From contig JAYRLC010000015.1 in assembly GCA_041905405.1 (NCBI GenBank), forward strand, positions 15,786-79,785: a stretch of DNA of 64,000 nt, in the 5' to 3' direction. Origin of the DNA: RAM1 sp041905405. GTDB taxonomy: Bacteria; Pseudomonadota; Gammaproteobacteria; Burkholderiales; Burkholderiaceae_C. Of this stretch, positions 1 through 8,404 are shown in pieces. The first letter of the stretch is position 1; each line of letters starts with the position of its first letter. The notes under the pieces are model-generated. The model had not been told where the DNA came from and searched no databases. It saw only the letters and a list, made by a program, of their open reading frames with translations. Position numbers and translations under genes: made by a program.

Positions 1-2
1 AC

Positions 3-1349
3 CTGGACGCACTGGCCGCCAAGCCGCGCGCGCTGGATGTGGGCGCGCAGGTGCCGCACAGCGCCGTGCGCACCTATGTCATGGGCGAGCGAGGTGTGAC
101 GCACGACGAGGCCACGGCCGACGACATCCGCGCCATGTGCGCAATCGTGGGCGAGGGGCTGAAGGCAGGGGCGCTCGGCTTTTCCACCAGCCGCACCCTG
201 ATCCACAAGTACCAGCAGCACAAATACCCGCCCGGCACGTTCTCGTCGCCCGAAGAGATCCTGGGCATTGCCCGCGCGATGAAGGCCGCGGGCCACGGCG
301 TGTTCCAGATGACGGCCAACCACGTCAGCATGGAAGGCGAGCTGTGGTGGCTCACGCAGATCGCGCGCGACAACCGGCTGCCGGTGGCGTTCGCGCTGGT
401 GCAGACCGACCAGACGCCCGACACCTGGAAGCGCCTGCTCGCCCACCTGGACGCCACGCACGCCGACGGCGTGCCGCTGTACGGCAGCATCAGCGGCCGC
501 GCGACCAGCATGGTCATGGGCTTTGAAGGATCACTGCATCCGTTCGTGCTGCATCCGCTGTGGCAGCAGATCGCGCCGCTGCCGTGGGAGCAGAAGCTGG
601 CGCGGCTGCGCGACCCGCAGGTGCGCGCAACGCTGACCGACATGAAGGTCGTAGAGATGGCCGCGCAGGTCAACCAGGAGGCCGCGTTCTTTTTGCGCGG
701 GCTGCCGCGGCTGTTCGTGCTGGATGCCAACGCGAACGGCAGCGTCGACTACGAGCCGCTGCTGTCCGACAGCGTGGTGGCGCGCAGCAAAGCTACGGGC
801 GAGAACCCGCTGGCCGTGGCCTACGACGCCATGCTGGCCAACCACGGCAAAAACGACGGCAAGGGCTTGCTGTACTTCCCCGTCTTCAACTACAGCTACG
901 GCGACCTGTCGCAGCTGCACACCCAGCTGCAGCACCCGCGCACGATGATGAGCCTGGCCGACGGCGGCGCGCACGTGGGCTATGTGTGCGACGTGAGCAT
1001 GCCGACCTTCATGCTCACGCACTGGGCGCGCGACCGCGCGCGTGGCCCCAAGCTGCCGCTCGAACAGATCGTCAAGAAGCAGACGCGCGACACGGCGCAG
1101 GTCTATGGCCTGAACGACCGCGGCCTGCTCGCGCCGGGGCTGAAGGCCGACGTGAATATCATCGACTTCGACCGGCTGCAGCTGGACCTGCCGCACTTCG
1201 TGTTCGACCTGCCTGCGGGCGGGCGGCGCCTGACGCAGTCGGCTCAGGGGTATGTCGCCACGCTGGTCAGCGGCGAGGCGATCTTCGAGCAGGGCGAGCC
1301 CACGGGGGCAATGCCCGGCAAGCTGGTGCGCGGGCCGCAACAGCCGTAA
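3..1349 (+). CDS. N-acyl-D-amino-acid deacylase (amidohydrolase), 5' end outside window
   Basis: The reading frame is open from the left edge of the window, so the first in-frame codon seen (position 3) is internal and the N-terminal part is missing. About 448 residues remain, against a usual 480-580 for the family. The protein resembles the D-aminoacylase/dihydroorotase-like amidohydrolases, which remove an acyl group from N-acyl-D-amino acids in the cytoplasm. Visible marks are the QVPHSAVR and GALGFSTSR stretches, the late ADGGAHVGYVCD segment with the metal-site Asp/His, and a C-terminal GLKADVNIIDFD strand typical of the closing beta-sandwich. The next gene starts 27 bases on and encodes a D-lactate-type dehydrogenase, which suggests a shared role in D-2-hydroxy or D-amino acid breakdown. 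Family is firm, exact substrate is not. Confidence 0.85.
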   Translation: MDALAAKPRALDVGAQVPHSAVRTYVMGERGVTHDEATADDIRAMCAIVGEGLKAGALGFSTSRTLIHKYQQHKYPPGTFSSPEEILGIARAMKAAGHGVFQMTANHVSMEGELWWLTQIARDNRLPVAFALVQTDQTPDTWKRLLAHLDATHADGVPLYGSISGRATSMVMGFEGSLHPFVLHPLWQQIAPLPWEQKLARLRDPQVRATLTDMKVVEMAAQVNQEAAFFLRGLPRLFVLDANANGSVDYEPLLSDSVVARSKATGENPLAVAYDAMLANHGKNDGKGLLYFPVFNYSYGDLSQLHTQLQHPRTMMSLADGGAHVGYVCDVSMPTFMLTHWARDRARGPKLPLEQIVKKQTRDTAQVYGLNDRGLLAPGLKADVNIIDFDRLQLDLPHFVFDLPAGGRRLTQSAQGYVATLVSGEAIFEQGEPTGAMPGKLVRGPQQP

Positions 1350-1376
1350 ACTGGCAGGCTGCCCCTGGAGAGTCCC

Positions 1377-2801
1377 ATGAACGCCCCCACCCAAGTCGCC
1401 CACCTCGTGCCCGAAATCCATCAGCGCGAGGTTCCCGCAGCGCTGATCGACGCGCTGAAGGCGCGCTTTGGCGCCAACTGTTCCACGGCCATGGCTGTGC
1501 GCGAGCAGCATGGCCGCGACGAGTCGTCGTTCAACGCGCCGCCGCCCGCCGCGGTCATCTTTGCGGAGACGACGGCCGACGTGGCGGACGCCGTCAGGCT
1601 CGCGAGCGAACACAACGTGCCGGTCATCCCGTTCGGCGTGGGCTCCTCGCTGGAAGGCCACCTGCTGGCCGTGCAGGGTGGCATCAGCATCGACGTGGGC
1701 CGCATGAACAAGGTGCTGAGCATCAACGCCGAGGACCTGACGGTCACGGTGCAGGCGGGCGTGACGCGCAAGGCGCTGAACGAGGAGATCAAGTCCACCG
1801 GCCTGTTCTTTCCGATCGACCCGGGCGCCGACGCGACCATCGGCGGCATGAGCGCCACGCGCGCGAGCGGCACCAACGCCGTGCGCTACGGAACCATGCG
1901 CGAGAACGTGTTGGGCCTGGAGGTGGTGACAGCGTCGGGCGAGGTGATCCGCACCGGCACGCGCGCCAAGAAATCGTCGGCCGGCTACGACCTCACGCGC
2001 CTGATGGTGGGCAGCGAAGGCACGCTGGGCGTCATCACTGAAATCACGCTGCGCCTGTACCCCATCCCCGAGGCGATCAGCGCCGCGATCTGCTCGTTCC
2101 CCAGCATTGAGGCTGCCGTGCGCACCGTGATCCAGGTGATCCAGCTGGGCGTGCCGATCGCGCGCGTGGAGCTGATCGACCACAACACCGTGCGCATGGT
2201 CAATGCGCACAGCAGGCTGGGCCTGCGCGAAGAACCCATGCTGCTCATGGAGTTCCACGGCTCGCCCGCGGGCGTGAAGGAGCAGGCCGAGACCGTGCAG
2301 GACATCGCCAGCGAATTCGGTGGCAACGCGTTCGAGTGGGCCGTCACGCCCGAGGAACGCACGCGCCTGTGGACCGCGCGGCACAACGCGTACTTTGCGG
2401 CCATCCAGAGCCGCCCCGGCTGCCGTGCGATCAGCACCGACACCTGCGTGCCGATCAGCCGCCTGGCCGACTGCCTGCTGGATTCGGTGGCCGAAACCGA
2501 TGCATCGGGCATCCCGTACTTCCTGGTCGGCCACGTGGGTGACGGCAACTTCCACTTCGGCTACCTGATCGACCCCAACGACCCCAAGGAACGCGAGACG
2601 GCCGAGAAGCTGAACAACCAGCTCGTGGCGCGCGCGCTGAGCCTGGAAGGCACCTGCACCGGCGAGCACGGCGTGGGCCTGCACAAGATGGACTTCCTGG
2701 TGACCGAGGCCGGTGCCGGCGCGGTGGACATGATGCGCACGATCAAGCGCGCGCTGGACCCCAGGAACATCATGAACCCGGGGAAGATTTTCTCGCTGTG
2801 A
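1377..2801 (+). CDS. FAD-linked oxidase, D-lactate dehydrogenase (cytochrome) type
   Basis: The 474-residue protein has an N-terminal FAD_binding_4 (PCMH) domain, with IPFGVGSSLEGH near residue 85 and a GADATIGGM turn near residue 151. The C-terminal FAD-oxidase domain carries VGHVGDGNFHFG (about 385-396), CTGEHGVGLHK (about 428-438) and the closing NPGKIF. This is the pattern of D-lactate dehydrogenase (Dld) and glycolate oxidase subunit GlcD, which oxidise D-2-hydroxy acids and pass electrons to cytochrome c or quinone. No GlcE or GlcF partner follows, so single-subunit D-lactate dehydrogenase is the better guess. The start is ATG with a GGAG-like site upstream. Cotranscription with the deacylase is likely from the 27-base gap. 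Confidence 0.88.
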   Translation: MNAPTQVAHLVPEIHQREVPAALIDALKARFGANCSTAMAVREQHGRDESSFNAPPPAAVIFAETTADVADAVRLASEHNVPVIPFGVGSSLEGHLLAVQGGISIDVGRMNKVLSINAEDLTVTVQAGVTRKALNEEIKSTGLFFPIDPGADATIGGMSATRASGTNAVRYGTMRENVLGLEVVTASGEVIRTGTRAKKSSAGYDLTRLMVGSEGTLGVITEITLRLYPIPEAISAAICSFPSIEAAVRTVIQVIQLGVPIARVELIDHNTVRMVNAHSRLGLREEPMLLMEFHGSPAGVKEQAETVQDIASEFGGNAFEWAVTPEERTRLWTARHNAYFAAIQSRPGCRAISTDTCVPISRLADCLLDSVAETDASGIPYFLVGHVGDGNFHFGYLIDPNDPKERETAEKLNNQLVARALSLEGTCTGEHGVGLHKMDFLVTEAGAGAVDMMRTIKRALDPRNIMNPGKIFSL

Positions 2802-2809
2802 CCCTGTCA

Positions 2810-2828
2810 CCCCGGGCCTGACCCGGGG
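2810..2828. repeat. Short GC palindrome, possible terminator or dispersed repeat fragment
   Basis: CCCCGGG and CCCGGGG form a perfect 7-bp stem around CCTGA, just after the FAD oxidase stop and before the convergent BON gene. There is no T run, so termination would be weak. The core 'cgggcctgacccgg' resembles the longer palindrome at 19776-19851. Confidence 0.5.
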
Positions 2829-2838
2829 TCCATGCGGT

Positions 2839-3333
2839 TCACTTCACTTCGTAACGCGGCGCCTCGCCGGGCAGCGACAGGTAGTCGATGGTGCCCATCA
2901 CGTCGTCGACCAGCATCACGGCCTTTTGCAGCGCATCGGCCTGCTCGCGTGAATTCACGCAGCCCACCAGCCACACCAGCCGCCGTTCGCCCACGACCCA
3001 CACACTGGTGTCGTTGAAGCGGCCGTCCAGCCGGATGTACTGGACCACGCGCGGGATCAGGTCGGCGTCATAAAGATACGAATTGGGCAGGCGGCAACGG
3101 CCCAAGCGATAGCAACTGGTGCCGTGGTGCGAGCGCACGTGCGCCGCGTCGCGCGCCTCCTGCGCGGTGTACAGCGGGCCAGCGGGCACGTGGCAGTTGG
3201 CGATGGCGGAGGTCACGCGTTCGAACGGGTCGTTGAAGGCGTTGGTGCGCGGGTCCTGCGCGGCTGTTGCTGCGCAGAGCGTCGCCAGGCCGGCGGCCAA
3301 CAGTTGCCCTGGACATCGCAGCGTGCGTTTCAC
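2839..3333 (-). CDS. Exported BON-domain protein
   Basis: A 164-residue protein beginning with a basic-hydrophobic signal peptide (cleavage probably after ATAAQ, about residue 26). Its C-terminal half is a BON domain: an IRLDGRFNDTSVWVVGERRLVWLVGCVNSREQADALQKAV-like alpha-beta core, in which the usual glycine-strand-'L.G.V.s..e...A' pattern is clear (about residues 98-140). BON domains bind envelope phospholipid or act in osmotic-stress tolerance. The middle region is unusually Cys-rich (HGTSCYRLGRCRL). The GTG start overlaps the TGA of the upstream marR (GTGA), so I chose it over in-frame starts inside marR; translation is probably coupled. Confidence 0.75.
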   Translation of the reverse strand: MKRTLRCPGQLLAAGLATLCAATAAQDPRTNAFNDPFERVTSAIANCHVPAGPLYTAQEARDAAHVRSHHGTSCYRLGRCRLPNSYLYDADLIPRVVQYIRLDGRFNDTSVWVVGERRLVWLVGCVNSREQADALQKAVMLVDDVMGTIDYLSLPGEAPRYEVK

Positions 3334-3839
3334 GGCGCGCCCCTCGCACCCGCCCCACCGTGCCGGCGGCGGTCGGCCTTGGGCAGTTCGGCATCGGCCA
3401 TCCAGGTGCCCGCGCGTTGCTCCAGCCGCGACAGCAGCGCATCGAACTGCGCCTGCTCCTGCGCGGTGAACACGGCCATCAGGCTTGCATTGAGCTGCTG
3501 CACCACCGGGTACAGCGCGTCGAAAATGGCGCGGCCATCGCCGGTCAGGCCGATGGTCACGTAGCGTCGGTCGTTGGCGCGCGGCGTGCGAATGGCCAGG
3601 CCCTTGTCCACCAGCAGCGTCACGGCGCGCGAGGTGCGGGCGGGCTCGATGCGCGCGCGCTGCGCGAGTTCGCCCGACAGCAGCGGGCCGTCGCGGCCCA
3701 GCGTCATGATCATGCGCCACTCGCGCCGCGTGATGCCATAGCGGCCTTCGCAGATGCGGATCAGCGGCTGCCCCGTGAGCGACGCCAGCTTGTTCAGCCG
3801 GAACATCAGCAGGTCACTGGACGTGGGGGTGTGGGCCAT
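3330..3839 (-). CDS. MarR-family transcriptional regulator
   Basis: The protein has 169 residues, normal for MarR dimers. The winged-helix is visible: YGITRREWRMIMTLGRDGPLLSGELAQRARIEPARTS supplies helices up to the recognition helix, and LAIRTPRANDRRYVTIGLTGDG (about residues 80-103) is the wing with the family's DxR signature. It stands head-to-head with a Bug receptor gene, and a perfect dyad (3867-3883) lies between them, so it probably represses both itself and the receptor. It is translationally coupled to the BON gene downstream. The C-terminal tail (about residues 150-169) is Arg/Gly/Ala-rich and probably disordered. The ligand is unknown. Confidence 0.88.
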   Translation of the reverse strand: MAHTPTSSDLLMFRLNKLASLTGQPLIRICEGRYGITRREWRMIMTLGRDGPLLSGELAQRARIEPARTSRAVTLLVDKGLAIRTPRANDRRYVTIGLTGDGRAIFDALYPVVQQLNASLMAVFTAQEQAQFDALLSRLEQRAGTWMADAELPKADRRRHGGAGARGAP

Positions 3840-3866
3840 GGCGCGGCGCGGGAAAACCCCGAGGTT

Positions 3867-3883
3867 AGTTCATTTTGTGAACT
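3867..3883. promoter_or_regulatory. Perfect inverted repeat, probable MarR operator
   Basis: AGTTCATTTTGTGAACT consists of AGTTCA and TGAACT arms separated by five bases. It sits 28 bases upstream of marR and 53 bases upstream of the Bug receptor, in an otherwise AT-richer divergent promoter region. Length and symmetry are those of a MarR-dimer site. The assignment to this MarR protein is inferred from position. Confidence 0.7.
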
Positions 3884-3936
3884 GTCGGCCCGCTCGCTAG
3901 ATTGGGGTTTGCACCGCATCGCAGGAGACAAACCCC

Positions 3937-4944
3937 ATGACCGCCAGAACCCTTTCACCGCTTCGCGCCCGCGGCACCGTCCGCGCCGCCTGGACCGCGA
4001 TGGCCGTTGCCGTGCTGGCGATCGCGCTGCCCGCGTCGGCGCAGACCTGGCCCGCCCGGCCCGTGACCCTGGTGGTGGGCACGCCGGCCGGCGGGGCGAT
4101 CGACGTGTACGCGCGCGCGCTCGCGCTGCATCTGGGCAAGGTGACGGGCGGCAACTTCCTGGTGGACAACCGCGCCGGCGCCAACGGCAACATCAGCGCC
4201 GAGTATGTGCTGAAGGCGCCCGCCGACGGCACCACGCTGTGGATCGGCACGCACGCCATGGTCACGATCAACCCGTCGGCCTATGCCAGCCTGCGCTGGA
4301 AGCAGTCCGACTTCGTGCCCATCGCCAAGGGCGTCGAGGCGCCGCTGATGCTGGTGACGAACGCCGGCGTGCCGGCCAGGACCTTTCCCGACCTGATCAA
4401 GTGGGTGCAGGCCAACCCCGGCAAGGCGTCGTACGCGTCGTTCAGCCCCGGCACGCCGTCGCAGTTCCTGGGCTTTCAGCTCAACGAGAAGCTCAAGCTG
4501 GACATGGTGCACGTGCCGTACAAGGGATCGGCCCCGCAGGTCGTGGACCTGGTGTCGGGCCAGGTGCCGCTGGGCTTCACGCAACTGCAGACCGCGTTGC
4601 CGCAGGTGCAGGCCGGCAAACTCAATGCGCTGGCCGTGACCAGCGCGCAGCGCTCGCGCTTTGCGCCGCAGGTGCCCACCATGGCCGAGCTGGGCCACCC
4701 GGACATGAACACGTCGATCTGGTTCGGCCTGTTCGCGCCGGCCGCCACCCCCAGGGCGGCGCTGGACGCGATCCGCGCGGCCACGCTGAAGGTGCAGGCC
4801 GACCCTGAGTACCGCAAGCACCTGGAGGCCAATGGCTTTGACGTGTCGTCCGAGCACGGCGAGGCGTTCGAAAAAGCCATTGCCGCCGAGACCGCGCGCT
4901 GGGCGCAGGTGGTGCGGGCGACAGGGTTCAAGGCGAACGACTAA
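3937..4944 (+). CDS. Tripartite tricarboxylate transporter receptor, Bug family
   Basis: A 335-residue periplasmic binding protein. A long Arg-rich n-region and hydrophobic core end at LPASAQ (about residue 36), a signal peptidase I site. The mature start WPARPVTLVVGTPAGGAIDVYARALA is the Bug hallmark, with the ligand-clasping glycine loop; VPYKGSAPQVVDLVSGQV (about 192-209) is the second family signature. Bug proteins bind small carboxylates or related ligands for TctAB-type transport, but most family members, as here, have no transporter genes beside them. It is divergent from marR and probably controlled by it. The ligand might relate to the D-acid catabolic genes upstream. Confidence 0.88.
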   Translation: MTARTLSPLRARGTVRAAWTAMAVAVLAIALPASAQTWPARPVTLVVGTPAGGAIDVYARALALHLGKVTGGNFLVDNRAGANGNISAEYVLKAPADGTTLWIGTHAMVTINPSAYASLRWKQSDFVPIAKGVEAPLMLVTNAGVPARTFPDLIKWVQANPGKASYASFSPGTPSQFLGFQLNEKLKLDMVHVPYKGSAPQVVDLVSGQVPLGFTQLQTALPQVQAGKLNALAVTSAQRSRFAPQVPTMAELGHPDMNTSIWFGLFAPAATPRAALDAIRAATLKVQADPEYRKHLEANGFDVSSEHGEAFEKAIAAETARWAQVVRATGFKAND

Positions 4945-4959
4945 GCCGCCGCACTTATG

Positions 4960-4989
4960 AAAAAGGGGCTGCACCTGCAGCCCCTTTTT
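4960..4989. terminator. Bidirectional intrinsic terminator
   Basis: A stem GGGGCTGC/GCAGCCCC with a short ACCT loop is flanked by AAAAA on the left and TTTTT on the right. It lies between the stop codons of two convergent genes, so it can end transcription in both directions. Confidence 0.9.
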
Positions 4990-5004
4990 CGTCATGGCCC
5001 CGGC

Positions 5005-5328
5005 TCAGACCACCTGGCAGTTCTTGCCGGCCGCGATCTTTTCGAGATGCATCTGGCGCGCCTTGGCGGCGTCGATCGCCTCTTCGGTGTTCTTGTACGT
5101 GCCGATCATGGCGGGCCAGAAGAAGATAGCGGCAGCGACATTGGTTCCCGTCACGCCACGCTCCTTGCGGGCCTTGCTTTCAAAGTCCATGGCCTCGGCA
5201 TAGGCCGATTTGAGCTGCGGGCAGGTCATGTCGCTGTCTCGCGCCTGCTTGGACTGCACCACTTCGGGCGTGGCGCAGCCACCCAGCATTGCCAGGGTCG
5301 TAACCCCGGCCAGTACGGCTTTCATCAT
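5005..5328 (-). CDS. Small putative outer-membrane lipoprotein
   Basis: The 107-residue protein starts with a short lipoprotein signal ending in LGGC, so Cys18 would be lipidated. The mature part has a charged helix (TCPQLKSAYAEAMDFESKAR, about 35-54), one hydrophobic stretch (NVAAAIFFWPAMIG, about 63-76) and a second charged helix with paired Cys35 and Cys104. This pattern is common in small beta-proteobacterial lipoproteins of unknown function. A terminator follows it at the 3' end. No function can be assigned. Confidence 0.7.
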   Translation of the reverse strand: MMKAVLAGVTTLAMLGGCATPEVVQSKQARDSDMTCPQLKSAYAEAMDFESKARKERGVTGTNVAAAIFFWPAMIGTYKNTEEAIDAAKARQMHLEKIAAGKNCQVV

Positions 5329-5410
5329 TTTCGATATCCCTCCTTCAATTGAAGCAAAACCGCTTATTGCGGCGCGCCAATTGTAAGAAGAAATATCTAT
5401 TATTTCCGGA

Positions 5411-6355
5411 TCAATTGCCCCGCAGCTTGTCGATCAGGCCGTTCAGCTCGTCCAGCGAGCCGAAATGGATGGCCAGCTCGCCCATCTCCTCCGTCCGGCC
5501 GTGGCGCTTGACGCGCTTTTTCACGCGGACCTCGACCTCGGCCGTGAGCAGGTCGGACAGCTCCTCTTCCACGCGCTTCATGTCGCGTGACTTTTCTTTC
5601 TTGGGTTTGGGCGAGACCAGGTTGAATTCGGCGCCCAGCTTCTTCACCAGGCTTTCGGCCTCGCGCACCGACATCTTTCTGGCGGCGATCTGGTTGGCCG
5701 CCGTGATCTGCGCGGCGCGGTCCAGCGCCAGCAGCGCGCGGGCATGGCCCATGTCCAGGTCGCCGGCCATCAGCATGGTCTGCACCGGGTCGGCCAGGTT
5801 CAGCAGGCGCAGCAGGTTGCTGGCGGCACTGCGCGAGCGGCCCACGGCCTGCGCGGCCAGCTCGTGCGTGAGGCCGAATTCCTTGATGAGCCGCTGCAGG
5901 CCCTGCGCCTCTTCGAGCGGGTTCAGGTCTTCGCGCTGGATGTTTTCGATCAGCGCCATGGCGGCGGCGGCTTCATTCGGCACATCGCGCACCAGCACCG
6001 GCACGCTGTCCAGGCCGGCGAGTTTGGCGGCGCGGAAGCGGCGCTCGCCCGCGATGATTTCGTATTTGCCGGCGTTGTTGCCCTGCGCATCGCCGTTGGG
6101 CAGCTGGCGCACGAGGATGGGCTGCATGATGCCCTGCGCCTTGATGCTCTCGGCCAGCTCGTACAGCGCGCCTTCGTCCATGCGCGTGCGCGGCTGGTAC
6201 ATGCCGGGAACCATGTCGGTCAGGCGCAGCGACGCGGGCTGGCCGGGGCTGTTGGCCTGCTTGTCGGCGGCGGCGGCAGAGGTGCCCTCTTCCACCTTGG
6301 GGCCCAACAGGGCTTCGAGTCCGCGGCCCAGGCCCTTGGGTTTCTTGGTGACCAT
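5411..6355 (-). CDS. parB: Chromosome-partitioning protein ParB
   Basis: The 314-residue CTP-dependent DNA clamp binds parS and spreads. The N-terminus KKPKGLGRGLEALLG is the ParA-stimulating segment. The CTPase/ParB fold has GMYQPRTRMDEGALYELAESI, then GERRFRAAKLAG (C-motif 2, GERRxRA) and NIQREDLNPLEEA. The helix-turn-helix reads HELAAQAVGRSRSAASNLLRLL. A Lys-rich linker leads to the C-terminal dimer domain. The start MVTKKPKGLG was preferred to upstream in-frame starts because conservation begins there. It follows a serine hydrolase by 8 bases and shares a run of same-strand genes with parA. Confidence 0.95.
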   Translation of the reverse strand: MVTKKPKGLGRGLEALLGPKVEEGTSAAAADKQANSPGQPASLRLTDMVPGMYQPRTRMDEGALYELAESIKAQGIMQPILVRQLPNGDAQGNNAGKYEIIAGERRFRAAKLAGLDSVPVLVRDVPNEAAAAMALIENIQREDLNPLEEAQGLQRLIKEFGLTHELAAQAVGRSRSAASNLLRLLNLADPVQTMLMAGDLDMGHARALLALDRAAQITAANQIAARKMSVREAESLVKKLGAEFNLVSPKPKKEKSRDMKRVEEELSDLLTAEVEVRVKKRVKRHGRTEEMGELAIHFGSLDELNGLIDKLRGN

Positions 6356-6363
6356 GTTCTGTC

Positions 6364-6903
6364 TTAGTCTTTCATCAAATCTTGCAGGAGCACATGGCCC
6401 TCGGGCCAGCTGCCCAGGCCGGATTCGGCGTTGATGTGGCCGCACTGGCCGTAGTCCATGAACTGCGAGCCCCAGCAGTGCGCGAACAGGCGCGCGCGCT
6501 CGAAGGCGCAGTACGGGTCGTTGCGGCTGCCCAGCAGCACGCTGGTGAATGGCAGTTTGACGAGCTCCACGGGCACCCAGCTGTGCAGCGCGCCGCGCAG
6601 CTCTTCACGCTCGGGGTCGCCAGGGGCGACAAGCAGCGCGCCTTTGACGCGGTGCGTGTTCTGGCTGATCGCCGCCCACGCCGCCGTGAGCATGCAGCCC
6701 AGGCTGTGCGCGACCAGCACCACGGGCTCGTCGCGCGAGAGGATCACCTCTTCCAGCCGGGTGATCCAGTCGCCGCGCAGCGGGTGGTCCCAGTCGTGCT
6801 GCTCCACGCGCACGTAGCCGTGGCGCTGTTCCCACAGGCTTTGCCAGTGTTGTGGGCCGCTGTTCTGCCAGCCGGGCAGGATGAGCACGTTGGAGGGCTT
6901 CAT
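6364..6903 (-). CDS. RBBP9/YdeN-family serine hydrolase
   Basis: A 179-residue alpha/beta hydrolase of the RBBP9 (Ser_hydrolase, formerly DUF1234) type. ILPGWQNSGPQHW (residues 8-20) is the family N-terminal signature, VAHSLGC gives the nucleophile Ser67, GSRNDPYC supplies the acid, and CGHINAESGLGSWPEG the catalytic His. Substrates of this family are not well known. It lies between parA (52-base gap) and parB (8-base gap), an arrangement I associate with Comamonadaceae. There is no signal peptide, so it is cytoplasmic. No link to segregation is implied by sequence. Confidence 0.88.
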   Translation of the reverse strand: MKPSNVLILPGWQNSGPQHWQSLWEQRHGYVRVEQHDWDHPLRGDWITRLEEVILSRDEPVVLVAHSLGCMLTAAWAAISQNTHRVKGALLVAPGDPEREELRGALHSWVPVELVKLPFTSVLLGSRNDPYCAFERARLFAHCWGSQFMDYGQCGHINAESGLGSWPEGHVLLQDLMKD

Positions 6904-6955
6904 TGCTACAGTTTTGATAGCTTGAAATCGTTGATGGTCGGGGCTTGTGGGCCGG

Positions 6956-7726
6956 TCACATCTTTCCGATGCGCTGCACCATCTCGCCGGCGAATTCCAC
7001 GAAAGCCTGGCTGCCGCGGGCCGACGGGTCGAACACCACGCCCGGCAGGCCGTAGCTGGGCGCTTCGGCCAGGCGCACGTTGCGCGGGATCACGGTGTTG
7101 AACACCTTGTCGCCAAAGTGCGCCTTGAGCTGGTCGCTGACCTGCTGCTGCAGCGTGATGCGCGGGTCGAACATGACGCGCAGCAGGCCGATGATCTGCA
7201 GGTCGGGGTTGAGGTTGGCGTGCACCTGCTTGATGGTGTTGACCAGGTCCGTCAGCCCTTCGAGCGCGAAGTACTCGCACTGCATGGGCACGATCACGCC
7301 ATGGGCGCAGCACAGGCCGTTGAGCGTGAGCATACTCAACGATGGCGGGCAGTCGATGAGCACGAAGTCGTAGTCGGCTTCTACTGCGGCCAGGGCCTGC
7401 TTGAGGCGCTTGTCGCGGAGGTCCAGCTCGACCAGCTCGACCTCGGCGCCGGCCAGTTCGCGGTTGGCGCCCAGCACGTGGTAGCCGCATTTTTCCGAGA
7501 GAACCGCCGCCTCTTTGACCGAAGCGGATTCGAGCAGCACGTCATAGACCGTGAGTTCGAGCTTGCGCTTGTCCACGCCCGAGCCCATGGTCGCATTGCC
7601 CTGCGGGTCCAGGTCGACCATGAGCACGCGCTGGCCGATCTTGGCCAGGCCGGCGGCCAGGTTGACGGTGGTGGTCGTCTTGCCGACGCCGCCCTTCTGG
7701 TTGGCGACGCAAAAGATTTTTGCCAT
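6956..7726 (-). CDS. parA: Chromosome-partitioning ATPase ParA (Soj)
   Basis: The 256-residue protein is a Walker-type ParA ATPase of the chromosomal (Soj) class, which lacks an N-terminal DNA-binding domain. It shows the deviant Walker A KGGVGKTTT with signature lysine (residues 11-19), LMVDLDPQGNAT (Walker A'), VLIDCPPSLSMLTLN (Walker B) and the closing EAPSYGLPGVVFDP. It drives origin segregation with ParB and parS; three parS copies lie 0.8-1.9 kb upstream in rsmG and mnmG. It begins 12 bases after the LysE-type gene. Confidence 0.95.
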   Translation of the reverse strand: MAKIFCVANQKGGVGKTTTTVNLAAGLAKIGQRVLMVDLDPQGNATMGSGVDKRKLELTVYDVLLESASVKEAAVLSEKCGYHVLGANRELAGAEVELVELDLRDKRLKQALAAVEADYDFVLIDCPPSLSMLTLNGLCCAHGVIVPMQCEYFALEGLTDLVNTIKQVHANLNPDLQIIGLLRVMFDPRITLQQQVSDQLKAHFGDKVFNTVIPRNVRLAEAPSYGLPGVVFDPSARGSQAFVEFAGEMVQRIGKM

Positions 7727-7738
7727 GACTGCCGGGCC

Positions 7739-8353
7739 TTACTTGGACAGAGCGAGCTTGACGCCGAAGCCGATCAGGAAAACACCCGCCAGCTTTTCAA
7801 GCACACGGCCGATGACCGGATTGGCGCGCATGCGCGTGGCCAGAAAGTAGGTCAACAACGTGGCCGCCAGCCCATAGAGGAAGGTCAGCACGGCAATGGT
7901 TAGCGCCATGACACCAAAGGTCATCAGCCCCTGATGGCGGGCGGGGTCCACGAACAGCGGGAAGAACGCCATGTAGAACACGATGGCCTTGGGGTTGAGC
8001 AGCGTGATGAACAGTGCCTGCTTGAAGTAGCGGCGCGGCTCGATGTTGAGCACTGGCGCGTCGCCGGGCTTGGCAGTCAGCATCTTGAATCCCAGCCAGG
8101 CCAGGTAAGCGGCGCCCAGCCACTGAACGGCATGAAACGCCGCCGGGTACGCGGTCAGCAGCGCGGCCACGCCGCCCACGGCCATCCACATCAGGACCTG
8201 GTCACCGGCGATCACGCCGAAGGTGGCGGCCAGGCCACCCCGGATGCCACCCTTGCTGGTAGAGGTCACCAAGGCCAGGTTGCCGGGGCCCGGTATGGCC
8301 AGAAAAACGATGATCGCGACGACGAATGCGCCGTAGTCTGCAATGCCGAACAT
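7739..8353 (-). CDS. LysE/RhtB-family amino-acid exporter
   Basis: A 204-residue inner-membrane protein with six predicted membrane segments. The N-terminal FLAIPGPGNLALVTSTSKGGIRGGLAATFGVIAGD is the LysE/RhtB signature, and LLNPKAIVFYMAFFPLFVDP (about 114-133) is the second one. These proteins export amino acids such as homoserine, threonine or lysine. It sits between rsmG and parA on the same strand, as a passenger of the partition block. The substrate cannot be told from sequence. Confidence 0.88.
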   Translation of the reverse strand: MFGIADYGAFVVAIIVFLAIPGPGNLALVTSTSKGGIRGGLAATFGVIAGDQVLMWMAVGGVAALLTAYPAAFHAVQWLGAAYLAWLGFKMLTAKPGDAPVLNIEPRRYFKQALFITLLNPKAIVFYMAFFPLFVDPARHQGLMTFGVMALTIAVLTFLYGLAATLLTYFLATRMRANPVIGRVLEKLAGVFLIGFGVKLALSK

Positions 8354-8404
8354 GGGAACCCTCTTGGTGACTGGACGGCAGGCGGCCGCCGCGAGGGATC
8401 GAGT

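Noticed and set aside
531..2810. Long minus-strand open frame of about 760 codons opposite the deacylase and FAD oxidase
   Set aside because: It is His/Gln/Arg/Gly-rich with no recognisable domain, and is the antisense shadow of two well-supported genes in high-GC DNA.
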